Below the pieces are notes generated by a model. It was not told the DNA's origin. It searched no databases and saw only the letters and a program-made list of their open reading frames with translations. This document shows, piece after piece, positions 14,456 through 21,886 of a stretch of DNA of 26,156 nt (the stretch's first letter is position 1; every line of letters begins with the position of its first letter). The stretch comes from CAYGJN01 sp964350135. GTDB lineage: Bacteria; Bdellovibrionota; Bacteriovoracia; Bacteriovoracales; Bacteriovoracaceae. The stretch is taken from the NCBI GenBank assembly GCA_964350135.1, contig CAYGJN010000023.1, positions 1-26,156 on the forward strand, read 5' to 3'. A program made the position numbers and the translations under genes.

Positions 14456-15469
14456 TCAGTGAAAAAATTGATCTGGTTCAGTATGCTTGATAATTAGACC
14501 ATCTCGTCTAATAAACTGACCAGAATAATCAAGGTTTTCAGGATTATAAGCAGGGACTTTGCCCTGGCCATTAGAGGTATCAACAATATATTGAGGAATG
14601 GCCCAGCCAGGTAAATAGTCTGGTAATTGTCTGTATAGATTCCTTCCTTCTCTTAATGAAAGATAAAAATGCATAGCTCCTTTGGCCTGATCTGGATGGT
14701 GAAGATAATAAGGACGAATCCCTACATCTATAAGTCCTTTAAAAAGATTTACAAGATCAGATAGGCTATTATTTACATCTTTTAAAAGTACAGATTGGGC
14801 CAAAAGCTCAATCCTTGATCTCTTTAAAAGTTTAACGGCAATATAAAATTCATCACTCCACTCAGTAATATGATTTGTATGAATAATAATTCCAAGAAAA
14901 TTAAAACGAGATTGATATTTATTAAGAGTGTTAACAAAACTCTCTGTTATACGACTAGGTATTATAACGGGAGTTCTTGTATGAAAACGGACATATTTAA
15001 TATGAGCAATTTTAGAAAATTCATTTAAATAATAATCAATTTTTTTATCTGATAGAACAAGTGGATCCCCTCCTGTGAAAATAATTTCTTCAATCTCTAA
15101 ATTTCCCTCTAGGTAAAGAAGAGTCTTTTTGAAATCGCCTGCATAAAGTTCTTTTTCAAAGGCCAGTTCATTTTTCCTGAAACAATAACGGCATAAAATA
15201 GGGCAATGAGTAGTTGGAGTAAAAAGAACTCTGTTTTTATAACGATGAATGATTCTCTGGCCCTTATTAAAGTCTTTATCACCTATTGGGTTAACAAAGC
15301 CTTCGTTACTATTTTCAAGCTCACTTGGCATAAATTGCTTCCAAAGAGGTGAGCTTTCTCCTGCATCTTGTATTTTTTTTAAAAATTGAGGAGGGATATA
15401 ATTAGGGTAAAAACTTTTTGAGTTAGAAATCGAATAAGAATTTTGAATCTCTTCTTGCCAAGCTTCCAT
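14456..15469 (-). CDS. kamA: KamA-family radical SAM lysine 2,3-aminomutase-like enzyme
   Basis: 337 residues. A radical SAM cluster motif CPILCRYC gives Cys89, Cys93 and Cys96; GGDP (133-136) binds SAM. The PLP lysine is Lys304 in NGQGKVP. Arg98, Asp260 and Asp297 align with the residues that hold lysine's carboxylate and amino groups in clostridial KamA; the Asp-to-Lys spacing of seven is identical. The predicted reaction is L-lysine to L-beta-lysine. The protein is short like EpmB (EF-P beta-lysylation), but its C-terminal YIVDTSNGQGKVP looks more KamA-like. Neither epmA, efp nor a beta-lysine acetyltransferase lies in the window, so the fate of beta-lysine is open. Its ATG overlaps the previous stop by one base (TAATG), making it the last gene of the exonuclease operon. 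Confidence 0.85.
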   Translation of the reverse strand: MEAWQEEIQNSYSISNSKSFYPNYIPPQFLKKIQDAGESSPLWKQFMPSELENSNEGFVNPIGDKDFNKGQRIIHRYKNRVLFTPTTHCPILCRYCFRKNELAFEKELYAGDFKKTLLYLEGNLEIEEIIFTGGDPLVLSDKKIDYYLNEFSKIAHIKYVRFHTRTPVIIPSRITESFVNTLNKYQSRFNFLGIIIHTNHITEWSDEFYIAVKLLKRSRIELLAQSVLLKDVNNSLSDLVNLFKGLIDVGIRPYYLHHPDQAKGAMHFYLSLREGRNLYRQLPDYLPGWAIPQYIVDTSNGQGKVPAYNPENLDYSGQFIRRDGLIIKHTEPDQFFH

Positions 15470-15693
15470 TAGGCTCTAGACTTTAAATACTTTCTTTTTG
15501 CCCAGTAAGCACAAAAACGAATAAGTCCAGCTCCATAGACTGCCATGCCAGCAAAATGCAAGATCATGGCTTCCACTTTCATTGCTCCACCTTCGCTTAG
15601 AACATAGAACATCCATTTTAAAAGAATAAGGTGTAAGGCAATAATGAGAACCTGTTCAAAGCGGTAATAGATTAATTTTTTATCAAATCTCAT
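15469..15693 (-). CDS. Small two-helix membrane protein
   Basis: 74 residues with two hydrophobic helices, about residues 13-32 (QVLIIALHLILLKWMFYVL) and 43-62, between a basic N-terminus and a very basic tail (AKRKYLKSRA). It is probably an inner-membrane hairpin with both ends in the cytoplasm. It overlaps the exonuclease stop by four bases (ATGA) and the aminomutase start by one base, so all three are translationally coupled. No known family recognised. The tight overlaps on both sides argue that it is real. Confidence 0.7.
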   Translation of the reverse strand: MRFDKKLIYYRFEQVLIIALHLILLKWMFYVLSEGGAMKVEAMILHFAGMAVYGAGLIRFCAYWAKRKYLKSRA

Positions 15694-16613
15694 TGTCTTT
15701 TTTCCTCTACTAAACGCTTACCTTTAAAGATTGAATCTTCTAGTTCATCTTCATCTGGAACTTTAATATCTTTAATCTTTTTTATACTAAAAGATTTATA
15801 CATCCCTGAAACCATGCAGAGTCCATAAAGAACTGGTCCTTCAGGTAATGGCATAAGTGAAGATGGTTTGATAGGACGATACTCCATTTTTAAACTCCCA
15901 CCTTTATAATTAATAAGTAGTGGTAGTTGATGAAAAATCTCGTGGCGCATTCTTTCTATAAGAAGTGGCAGCTTTACATTCTTAATAGATTTAAAAGTAT
16001 CTAGGGTATAGAGATAACTATCAGTGGTCTTAAATTTTTCATGACCTTCAAGAGTTTTAAAGAAAACCTCTAGACAAGTGTATGCGTCATCCAATGCCCT
16101 ATGATGATTTTCAAGGTCAATATTAAAATGTTTCGCAAGATTTTTAAGACTATGACTTTGAAGGCTCTTCAAAACTCTTTTGGCATAGAGACAAGAGCAA
16201 TGAATATCTAAAGAGTTGGCCTTAATACTATTTTGGTGGAGCCCTGTAATAATAAACCCTGCGTCAAAACGAGCATTATGAGCGACCATAGGAGAGCCCC
16301 CTACAAACTCTAGAAAATCAGGCAATATTTCACTGAGCTTGGGAGAGCCCACAACCATTTCGTTGGTAATACCGTGGATATCAATAGTTTCTTGAGGAAT
16401 TGTAGAGTCAGGACAGATAAGTTGCTCAAAAGTTGTTTCACTGCCATCCGTGTGGATCTTAACTGCACCAATTTCAATGATTTCATCCCCAATTGGAGAT
16501 AGGCCAGTTGTCTCTAGATCAACAAAGACAAGTCCCTTAGGAAAATGAGATTTAACTAGCTCCAAGCGCTTAGCAGAGAGATTGTTCAGAAGGCCACCTT
16601 TTGTGTTCCCCAT
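15690..16613 (-). CDS. DnaQ-like 3'-5' exonuclease with possible WYL-like C-terminal domain
   Basis: 307 residues. Residues ~28-185 form a DEDDh exonuclease of the DnaQ/epsilon type: ExoI VDLETTG (Asp32, Glu34), ExoII HNARFDAGF (Asp117) and ExoIII HHRALDDA (His171, Asp176). All five catalytic positions are intact, so activity on DNA or RNA 3' ends is expected. Residues ~225-285 resemble a WYL domain: INYKGG...YRPIKPSSL...VLYGLCMV...SFSIKKIKDI. WYL domains sense ligands, often nucleic-acid derived, so this would be a regulated nuclease (inference). The ATG at 16613 has no ribosome site and overlaps a near-consensus promoter. The true start may be downstream, for example the CTG at 16589 behind AGGTGG or the TTG at 16565; either leaves the catalytic domain complete. 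Confidence 0.85.
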   Translation of the reverse strand: MGNTKGGLLNNLSAKRLELVKSHFPKGLVFVDLETTGLSPIGDEIIEIGAVKIHTDGSETTFEQLICPDSTIPQETIDIHGITNEMVVGSPKLSEILPDFLEFVGGSPMVAHNARFDAGFIITGLHQNSIKANSLDIHCSCLYAKRVLKSLQSHSLKNLAKHFNIDLENHHRALDDAYTCLEVFFKTLEGHEKFKTTDSYLYTLDTFKSIKNVKLPLLIERMRHEIFHQLPLLINYKGGSLKMEYRPIKPSSLMPLPEGPVLYGLCMVSGMYKSFSIKKIKDIKVPDEDELEDSIFKGKRLVEEKRQ

Positions 16614-16641
16614 TTATAATAATATCAACACCTGATGTCAA
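16613..16641 (-). promoter_or_regulatory. Near-consensus promoter overlapping the exonuclease start
   Basis: TTGACA (16641-16636) and TATAAA (16618-16613) are separated by exactly 17 bases on the minus strand, the best sigma-70-like match in the window. Its -10 box shares its last base with the first base of the ATG at 16613, so transcription would start about seven bases inside the annotated reading frame. Confidence 0.55.
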
Positions 16642-16652
16642 AGTAAGTTCTA

Positions 16653-16681
16653 TTTCAAAAAGGGCTAAGCTTTGCTATATA
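16653..16681 (+). promoter_or_regulatory. Candidate promoter of lpdA-E2
   Basis: TTTCAA (16653-16658), a 17-base spacer and TATATA (16676-16681) lie upstream of lpdA, giving a leader of about 25 bases with GAGG before the ATG. The box lies back to back with the exonuclease promoter. Confidence 0.4.
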
Positions 16682-16713
16682 TTTAAGGCACTTAAATCAA
16701 TTGAGGAATCTCT

Positions 16714-18099
16714 ATGAAAACCTTTGACGTTATTGTCCTTGGATCAGGACCTGGTGGCTATGTGGCTGCGATCCGTGCCAGCCAATTAGGCAAGGCCGTT
16801 GCTATTATTGAAGAGCGAGAAATGGGAGGCGTTTGTTTAAATAGAGGTTGTATTCCTTCAAAAGCAGTTTTAAAAGCTGCCCATCATGTTCATGAATTAA
16901 GCCATTTTAAAGAGATGGGAATTGAAGTTGATATTAAAAGTTTAAAAGGTGGAGTAGCAGTTGCTCGTGCCAAAAAAGTAAGTGATAAGATCTCAAAAGG
17001 TGTTGAGTATCTTATGAAAAAAAATAAGATCACAGTGCTTAAAGGTCGTGGAACAATAAAGTCTGATACATCAATTGATATTAAATCTGGGGCGAAAACA
17101 GAAACGGTAAATTTTAAAAACCTCATTATTGCAAGTGGCGCTCATTATAAGACTTTTCCTGGGCTTGAGCATGATAACGATAGAATTATTGGTGCATGGG
17201 AAGCAGTGAAAATGGAAGAGCTTCCAAAGTCCATTGCCGTTATTGGTGCTGGTGCTATTGGAGTGGAGTTTGCCTATTTTTGGAACGCCTTTGGGGTAGA
17301 TGTCCATATCTTTGAATTACAACCAAGACTTCTTCCAATTGAAGATGAGGAATCATCAAAAGAACTTGAAAAGCACTATAAAAAATATGGCGTTAAAATG
17401 AGCCTTGGTATTGAATCAGTTAGTGCAAAAAATACAGGTAAAGAAGTTGAGATTAGCTATAAAGAAAAAGGTAAAGATCAAAAACTAAAATTTGAAAAAT
17501 GTTTAGTAGCTGTTGGCATGACAGGTAATATTGAAGGCATTGGTCTTGAGAGTGCTGGCATTAAAACTGACCGTGGGTTTATCGAAGTAAATTCAATGTA
17601 TCAGACTAACAAACCTCATATTTATGCTATTGGTGATGTTTCTGGTCCTCCGCTTCTTGCTCATGCAGCCTCTCATGAGGGAGTGATTGCGGCAGAACAT
17701 CTTTGTGAAAAAAAACCTCATGCTCTAGATCCCCTTAATATTCCTGGGTGTACATATTGTCAGCCACAAGTGGCAAGTGTTGGTTATACAGAAAAGGCCC
17801 TTAAGGAAAAGGGCATTAAATATAATGTTGGAAAGCTTCCATTTATGGCCAATGGAAAAGCTGTTGCTTCCAATGAAACGGAAGGATTTGTAAAAGTTCT
17901 GATGGGTGAATATGGAGAAATGTTAGGGGCCCATATTGTTGGAACAACTGCAAGCGAGCTTATCCATGAGTATTCGCTTTTTAGAACGATGGAAGGAATT
18001 GATGAAGAGATTTTTGCAACTGTTCACCCTCATCCAACTCTAGGAGAGTGGCTAGGTGAAGCAGTACTTGCAAGTAAAAATAGAGCACTAAATTTTTAA
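16714..18099 (+). CDS. lpdA: Dihydrolipoyl dehydrogenase (E3)
   Basis: 461 residues, the standard length. This flavoprotein reoxidises dihydrolipoyl groups on E2 and passes electrons to NAD+. Visible features are the FAD motif GSGPGG (10-15), the redox disulfide CLNRGC (Cys41, Cys46), the NAD-binding GAGAIG motif near 180, the IYAIGDV FAD segment, and the catalytic pair His440-Glu445 in HPHPTLGE, equivalent to His444-Glu449 of E. coli Lpd. GAGG lies upstream of the ATG. The E2 gene follows after 30 bases, so both serve one 2-oxoacid dehydrogenase complex. No glycine-cleavage gene is near. Confidence 0.95.
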   Translation: MKTFDVIVLGSGPGGYVAAIRASQLGKAVAIIEEREMGGVCLNRGCIPSKAVLKAAHHVHELSHFKEMGIEVDIKSLKGGVAVARAKKVSDKISKGVEYLMKKNKITVLKGRGTIKSDTSIDIKSGAKTETVNFKNLIIASGAHYKTFPGLEHDNDRIIGAWEAVKMEELPKSIAVIGAGAIGVEFAYFWNAFGVDVHIFELQPRLLPIEDEESSKELEKHYKKYGVKMSLGIESVSAKNTGKEVEISYKEKGKDQKLKFEKCLVAVGMTGNIEGIGLESAGIKTDRGFIEVNSMYQTNKPHIYAIGDVSGPPLLAHAASHEGVIAAEHLCEKKPHALDPLNIPGCTYCQPQVASVGYTEKALKEKGIKYNVGKLPFMANGKAVASNETEGFVKVLMGEYGEMLGAHIVGTTASELIHEYSLFRTMEGIDEEIFATVHPHPTLGEWLGEAVLASKNRALNF

Positions 18100-18129
18100 T
18101 TAAGTTTTAATAAATGATACGAGGAAATT

Positions 18130-19431
18130 ATGAGTAGACAAAATGTAGTAATGCCACAAATGGGCGAGTCCATAACAAACGGAACTATTACTAAATGGCA
18201 TAAGCAGCCAGGTGATAAAATTGAAATCGATGAGGTTCTTCTTGAAATCTCAACGGATAAAGTTGAATCAGAAATTCCATCCCCTGTTGAAGGTCGTATT
18301 GAGGTTCTTCACTATAATGAAGGCGATACTGTAGACATCGGAATTGTCATCGCAGAAATTGAAGAAGAGCCTGATAGTGTTGCATTCGGTGGGGCAGGGG
18401 ATGCTAAGCCTGCAGCTCCTAAAGCTGAAACTCCGGCAGAACAACCTGCTGCTGCACCTGTTGAAACTCCGGCAGCTCCTGTGGCTTCGGTTGAATCAAC
18501 TGACTCAGGTGAGCGTCGTTTTTACACGCCTTTAGTTAAGGCCATGGCAGCTGATCATGGAATTGCGCTTTCTGAACTTTCTAATATTTCGGGAAGTGGA
18601 GCAGCGGGAAGAGTTAATAAAGCTGATCTTTTAAATTATATTGAATCCAAAAAGGGTGGGGCTAAAGCTGCTGCTACAAAAACTACAAGTGCTCCTCCAG
18701 CAGCAACTTCAACTCCAGCTTCAAATAGTGACCGAGTCGAAATTATTCCAATGGATAATATGAGAAAGGCCATTGCTAAAAATATGGTCCAATCAAAACT
18801 AACTTCCCCACATGTTAACTCAGTTGATGAAGTGGATATGACTCATTTAGTGAAATACAGAGAAAGTGTTAAACATGATTTTAAGGCCAGAGAGGGATTC
18901 TCTCTTACATATACTCATTTTATTATGTACGCCATGATTCATGCTTTAAAAGAGCACCCAATGGTAAATGCTTCAGTAGATGGAGATAATATCGTTGTGA
19001 AAAAAGATATTAATCTTGGTTGCGCTGTTGCTGTTCCAGGTAACGGACTAGTCGTTCCTATTGTTAAAAATGCTGATGGTCTTAATGTAACTGGACTTGC
19101 TCGTAGGGTAAATGAACTAGCTCATATGGCCAGAAACAAAAAACTGACTCTTGATGAACTTCAAGGGGGAACGTTTACTTTTACCAATGTAGGGTCCTTT
19201 GGAACTCTTTTTGCAACACCTGTTATTTTACAACCACAGGTTGGAATTATGGCAGCAGGGGTAATCAAAAAACGTCCAATGATTATTGCTGATGATGCAA
19301 TTGCAGTGAGGTCGATGATGTATTTAACACATACTTATGATCATAGACTTGTTGATGGTGAGCTTGGTGGTAGATTTTTAGCGACAGTTAAGAAGAATCT
19401 TGAAGAAATGGATCCTGCTTCTCTTTTTTAA
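18130..19431 (+). CDS. Dihydrolipoamide acyltransferase (E2) of a 2-oxoacid dehydrogenase complex
   Basis: 433 residues in classical E2 order. One lipoyl domain (1-~78) has lipoylated Lys44 in STDKVES. An Ala/Pro-rich linker (~90-125) is followed by a peripheral-subunit binding domain (YTPLVKAMAADHGI...GAAGRVNKADL, ~135-175), a second flexible linker, and the catalytic core with YDHRLVDG near the end (catalytic His and Asp). The core end, NVGSFGTLFATPVI...THTYDHRLVDGELGGRFL, resembles branched-chain or broad 2-oxoacid types more than E. coli SucB, but pyruvate, 2-oxoglutarate or branched-chain substrates cannot be separated by eye. It is the second gene after lpdA. No E1 gene adjoins: rarA converges two bases beyond the stop. 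Confidence 0.92.
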   Translation: MSRQNVVMPQMGESITNGTITKWHKQPGDKIEIDEVLLEISTDKVESEIPSPVEGRIEVLHYNEGDTVDIGIVIAEIEEEPDSVAFGGAGDAKPAAPKAETPAEQPAAAPVETPAAPVASVESTDSGERRFYTPLVKAMAADHGIALSELSNISGSGAAGRVNKADLLNYIESKKGGAKAAATKTTSAPPAATSTPASNSDRVEIIPMDNMRKAIAKNMVQSKLTSPHVNSVDEVDMTHLVKYRESVKHDFKAREGFSLTYTHFIMYAMIHALKEHPMVNASVDGDNIVVKKDINLGCAVAVPGNGLVVPIVKNADGLNVTGLARRVNELAHMARNKKLTLDELQGGTFTFTNVGSFGTLFATPVILQPQVGIMAAGVIKKRPMIIADDAIAVRSMMYLTHTYDHRLVDGELGGRFLATVKKNLEEMDPASLF

Positions 19432-19433
19432 AT

Positions 19434-20675
19434 TTAAAGATTAAGGGAGTCTAAGCGTTTTTTTAGACGCTCTTCTATTCCAATATCTTTAGGATAATAG
19501 AATTTTTTCTTGATCCCAGAATAGTCTTGTTTAACAAATGAACCTTCAAAATTATGGGGATATCGATAATCTTTTTTATCAGGATGCATATTTCTTAAAT
19601 GAGTAGGGACTTCTAAATTGGGAGTATTTCTCACAAAGTCTAAAGCAGCATCAATTGCCAGGTAACTGGCATTACTTTTAACAGTGGCAGCGAGATAAGT
19701 AGTTGCTTGTGATAAAATGATTCTAGCTTCAGGCATACCAACGTTTTGCACAGCCAGTAATGCATTAGTAGCAACGGCCAAACCTTGTGGATCAGCATTA
19801 CCAATATCTTCAGAGGCAAAAATAACTAAACGTCTTGCTATAAAAACTGGGTCCTCACCGCCATCAATCATAACAGCTAGCCATAAAAGAGCAGCATCAG
19901 GATCAGTCCCTCTCATACTTTTGATAAAAGCAGAGATCACATCATAATGTCTGTCTTCGGCCTTATCGTAATGCCTTGAGTTTTCTTTTATAAATGAGAG
20001 TACTTGGGTTGTTTCAAGTTCATCCCCAGCTAGGTGCTTATGGTAGAGAACTTCAACTGTATTTAATGCCTTGCGGGCATCATGGGAGCTATAATCTGCT
20101 ATTAAGTTCTTTAAATCATCGCTTATTGTAAAACTAAGCTCATCTATTGCCCGCTCTATAATCTTTAGGAGCGCCTCCTTAGAAAGACTTTGTAATTCTA
20201 CAATTTGGGTTCTTGAAAGAAGGGCCCTATTGATACTAACTTTTGGATTTTCAGTAGTGGCCCCAATTAAAATAAAGTCCCCTGCTTCAACATGAGGAAG
20301 TAGGGCATCTTGTTGGGCCTTATTGAAGCGATGAATTTCATCAATGAAAATAATAGCTTTTTTTTGATAAAACTCTTGAGTTTCCTGAACACGTTTAATT
20401 AATTTTCTCAGTTCAGCTACACCTTGAAGCACTGCGCTGAATGAAAAGAATTCTAATTCAAAATTCTTACCTAATATATGGGCCAAAGTGGTTTTACCGC
20501 AACCTGGCGGTCCCCAGATAATAAGTGAGGGTAGGGATTCCCCTTTTAAATAGGGATAATTCTTAAAAAGTTCATTTTGCCCGAAATAATCACTTAGGCC
20601 CTGAGGGCGTAATCTATATGCCAGTGGAAGTGAAGGTTTGCTTTGTGAATTAGGGGTATCGAAGAGGGTATCCAT
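19434..20675 (-). CDS. rarA: Replication-associated recombination protein A (AAA+ ATPase)
   Basis: 413 residues, close to the usual 430-450. RarA/MgsA is a clamp-loader-like ATPase that acts at stalled replication forks and is a relative of eukaryotic WRNIP1. Seen: an N-terminal PLAYRLRPQGLSDYFGQ box, Walker A GPPGCGKT (55-62), Walker B IIFIDEIHRFNKAQQDALLPHVE (Asp112, Glu113), sensor 1 GATTENP, and the family-specific SAFIKSMRGTDPDAALLWLA and HLRNMHPDKKDYRYPHNF segments. GGGAG lies 11 bases upstream of the ATG. The gene converges on E2 with only two bases between stops and no visible terminator, so their transcripts may overlap. Confidence 0.95.
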   Translation of the reverse strand: MDTLFDTPNSQSKPSLPLAYRLRPQGLSDYFGQNELFKNYPYLKGESLPSLIIWGPPGCGKTTLAHILGKNFELEFFSFSAVLQGVAELRKLIKRVQETQEFYQKKAIIFIDEIHRFNKAQQDALLPHVEAGDFILIGATTENPKVSINRALLSRTQIVELQSLSKEALLKIIERAIDELSFTISDDLKNLIADYSSHDARKALNTVEVLYHKHLAGDELETTQVLSFIKENSRHYDKAEDRHYDVISAFIKSMRGTDPDAALLWLAVMIDGGEDPVFIARRLVIFASEDIGNADPQGLAVATNALLAVQNVGMPEARIILSQATTYLAATVKSNASYLAIDAALDFVRNTPNLEVPTHLRNMHPDKKDYRYPHNFEGSFVKQDYSGIKKKFYYPKDIGIEERLKKRLDSLNL

Positions 20676-20676
20676 A

Positions 20677-20705
20677 TTGACTTTAACTCCCTAGGTGGCT
20701 AAATT
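20677..20705 (+). promoter_or_regulatory. Candidate rpsU promoter
   Basis: TTGACT (20677-20682), a 17-base spacer and TAAATT (20700-20705) point toward rpsU, predicting a leader of about 75 bases. The -35 box begins just two bases outside the rarA start codon. Confidence 0.35.
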
Positions 20706-20720
20706 ATTGCCTCTGAACGG

Positions 20721-20749
20721 ACTGTAACCATTTCAAACTCCCGAGTCAA
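20721..20749 (-). promoter_or_regulatory. Candidate rarA promoter
   Basis: On the minus strand TTGACT (20749-20744) is 17 bases from TACAGT (20726-20721), giving a leader of about 40 bases to the rarA ATG. It faces the rpsU promoter, so the two 5' leaders would overlap in antisense. Confidence 0.4.
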
Positions 20750-20770
20750 TTGGGATTTAGCGCTATGTTG

Positions 20771-20780
20771 AGGAGGTGAT
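20771..20780 (+). promoter_or_regulatory. Perfect Shine-Dalgarno of rpsU
   Basis: AGGAGGTGAT is fully complementary to the conserved 16S rRNA 3' tail (ATCACCTCCT) over ten bases and lies six T residues before the ATG. Other genes in the window have 4-6 base matches, so this one stands out. Confidence 0.85.
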
Positions 20781-20786
20781 TTTTTT

Positions 20787-21002
20787 ATGACATCAATTGA
20801 AATTTTAGTCGATGAAAGATCAGGGTTAGAGCGATCTTTAAAAAGATTTAAGAGAATGTGTGAATCTTACGGTGTTGTTAAAGAGTACAGAAAAAGACAA
20901 GAGTACAAAAAACCTTCTGTTCGTCTTAAAGAAAAACAAGAAGCAGCCACTAAACGTAGAATTAAAGCAAAATATAAGTCTTCTCGAAATACAAAAATCT
21001 AA
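20787..21002 (+). CDS. rpsU: 30S ribosomal protein S21 (bS21)
   Basis: 71 residues, highly basic, with the bS21 layout: VDERSGLERSLKRFKRMCESYGVVKEYRKRQEYKKPSVRLKEKQ, then a lysine/arginine tail. bS21 sits on the 30S platform near the 16S 3' end and helps initiation on structured mRNA. It is a single gene with a ten-base Shine-Dalgarno and a strong intrinsic terminator right after the stop; dnaG and rpoD, common partners elsewhere, are not adjacent. Confidence 0.95.
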   Translation: MTSIEILVDERSGLERSLKRFKRMCESYGVVKEYRKRQEYKKPSVRLKEKQEAATKRRIKAKYKSSRNTKI

Positions 21003-21006
21003 TAAG

Positions 21007-21031
21007 AAGGCCTCTTTAAGGGGCCTTTTTT
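21007..21031 (+). terminator. Intrinsic terminator of rpsU
   Basis: Stem AAGGCCTC/GGGGCCTT (one T-G pair) around a TTTAA loop, starting four bases after the stop and continuing into a run of six T residues. The T-run overlaps the end of the convergent secreted-protein gene. Confidence 0.9.
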
Positions 21032-21881
21032 AATTGAGCATAATTTTAAGAACCGATACCCATCGGCGATGCATTTGAGAAATTAACTTTAGAGTCTCTT
21101 TTGATGACTTTATATTTGATTTAGATATACGCGCATGAAAATCATTCCAGCTGAAATTCAAAGCTTCAATTTCTTTTTTTAAATATCCGTCATTCATTGT
21201 TCGAAGAACGAAGTAATCAATAGGACGCAAAAACGAATAATAAACCGATGAGAACAGCTTACCAATATCCTTGTCTGATAACGAAAAAAATAATGTTAAA
21301 AATTGAGTTGTGATGTTTTGAATATCATCATCAATCGCAGAGAGAGAATCATAAGCATTTAAGAAATCCTGAGAAAGAAAAATATGATGTCTTTCCAATT
21401 CAACACGAGTTTTCACAACTTGGGCATAAAGTTTTTTTAAAGGTTCAACCCAATGATAAATCTCTTGCAATGTTTTAGGGCCATTAATCTTAGTTTTCTT
21501 GGAGTTCTTTCCAATACTTTCTATATATGTAAAATTCTCAATATTAAGAAGATGTGTTTCAATTTTAGAAAAGAGTCCTAGGATCTTATGATGAAGTTTT
21601 TCACAATCCAATGTTGATTTCTTACAGCTTTTAATTATTTGATGCGAGGTGATTTGCGCATCCCTAAGAGCTTTTTGGATTTTTAAAAGTTCCGGGTAAA
21701 GTGGATTTAAAGAAGTGAAAAGGGTGAAGAATTCATTATGAATACTTCTAAGCTGAGGAATAATATAAACTCTAAACTCTCTTTCGGAGAGATTTAATTT
21801 TGTTTTATTATTAAAGTCAAAAGGACTATTTAAGGCAAAGGCCTTAAAACAAATAAGAACAATAAATAAACTTAGCTTCAT
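21030..21881 (-). CDS. Secreted helical protein of unknown function, ileS operon
   Basis: 283 residues with signal peptide MKLSLFIVLICFKAFA. The rest is almost entirely helical and rich in leucine and charged residues, with long heptad-like stretches (for example HKILGLFSKIETHLLNIENF) and two nearby cysteines (SCKKSTLDC). No catalytic motif is seen. The start lies five bases after the ileS stop without a clear ribosome site, so it is probably translated by coupling to ileS. In many bacteria the gene after ileS is lspA; here that slot holds this unrelated secreted protein. The name and role are unknown. Confidence 0.7.
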   Translation of the reverse strand: MKLSLFIVLICFKAFALNSPFDFNNKTKLNLSEREFRVYIIPQLRSIHNEFFTLFTSLNPLYPELLKIQKALRDAQITSHQIIKSCKKSTLDCEKLHHKILGLFSKIETHLLNIENFTYIESIGKNSKKTKINGPKTLQEIYHWVEPLKKLYAQVVKTRVELERHHIFLSQDFLNAYDSLSAIDDDIQNITTQFLTLFFSLSDKDIGKLFSSVYYSFLRPIDYFVLRTMNDGYLKKEIEALNFSWNDFHARISKSNIKSSKETLKLISQMHRRWVSVLKIMLN

Positions 21882-21886
21882 GCTAT

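Noticed and set aside
19717..19947. Open frame antisense to rarA
   Set aside because: It lies wholly within the conserved RarA coding sequence, has no ribosome site and encodes a low-complexity shadow.
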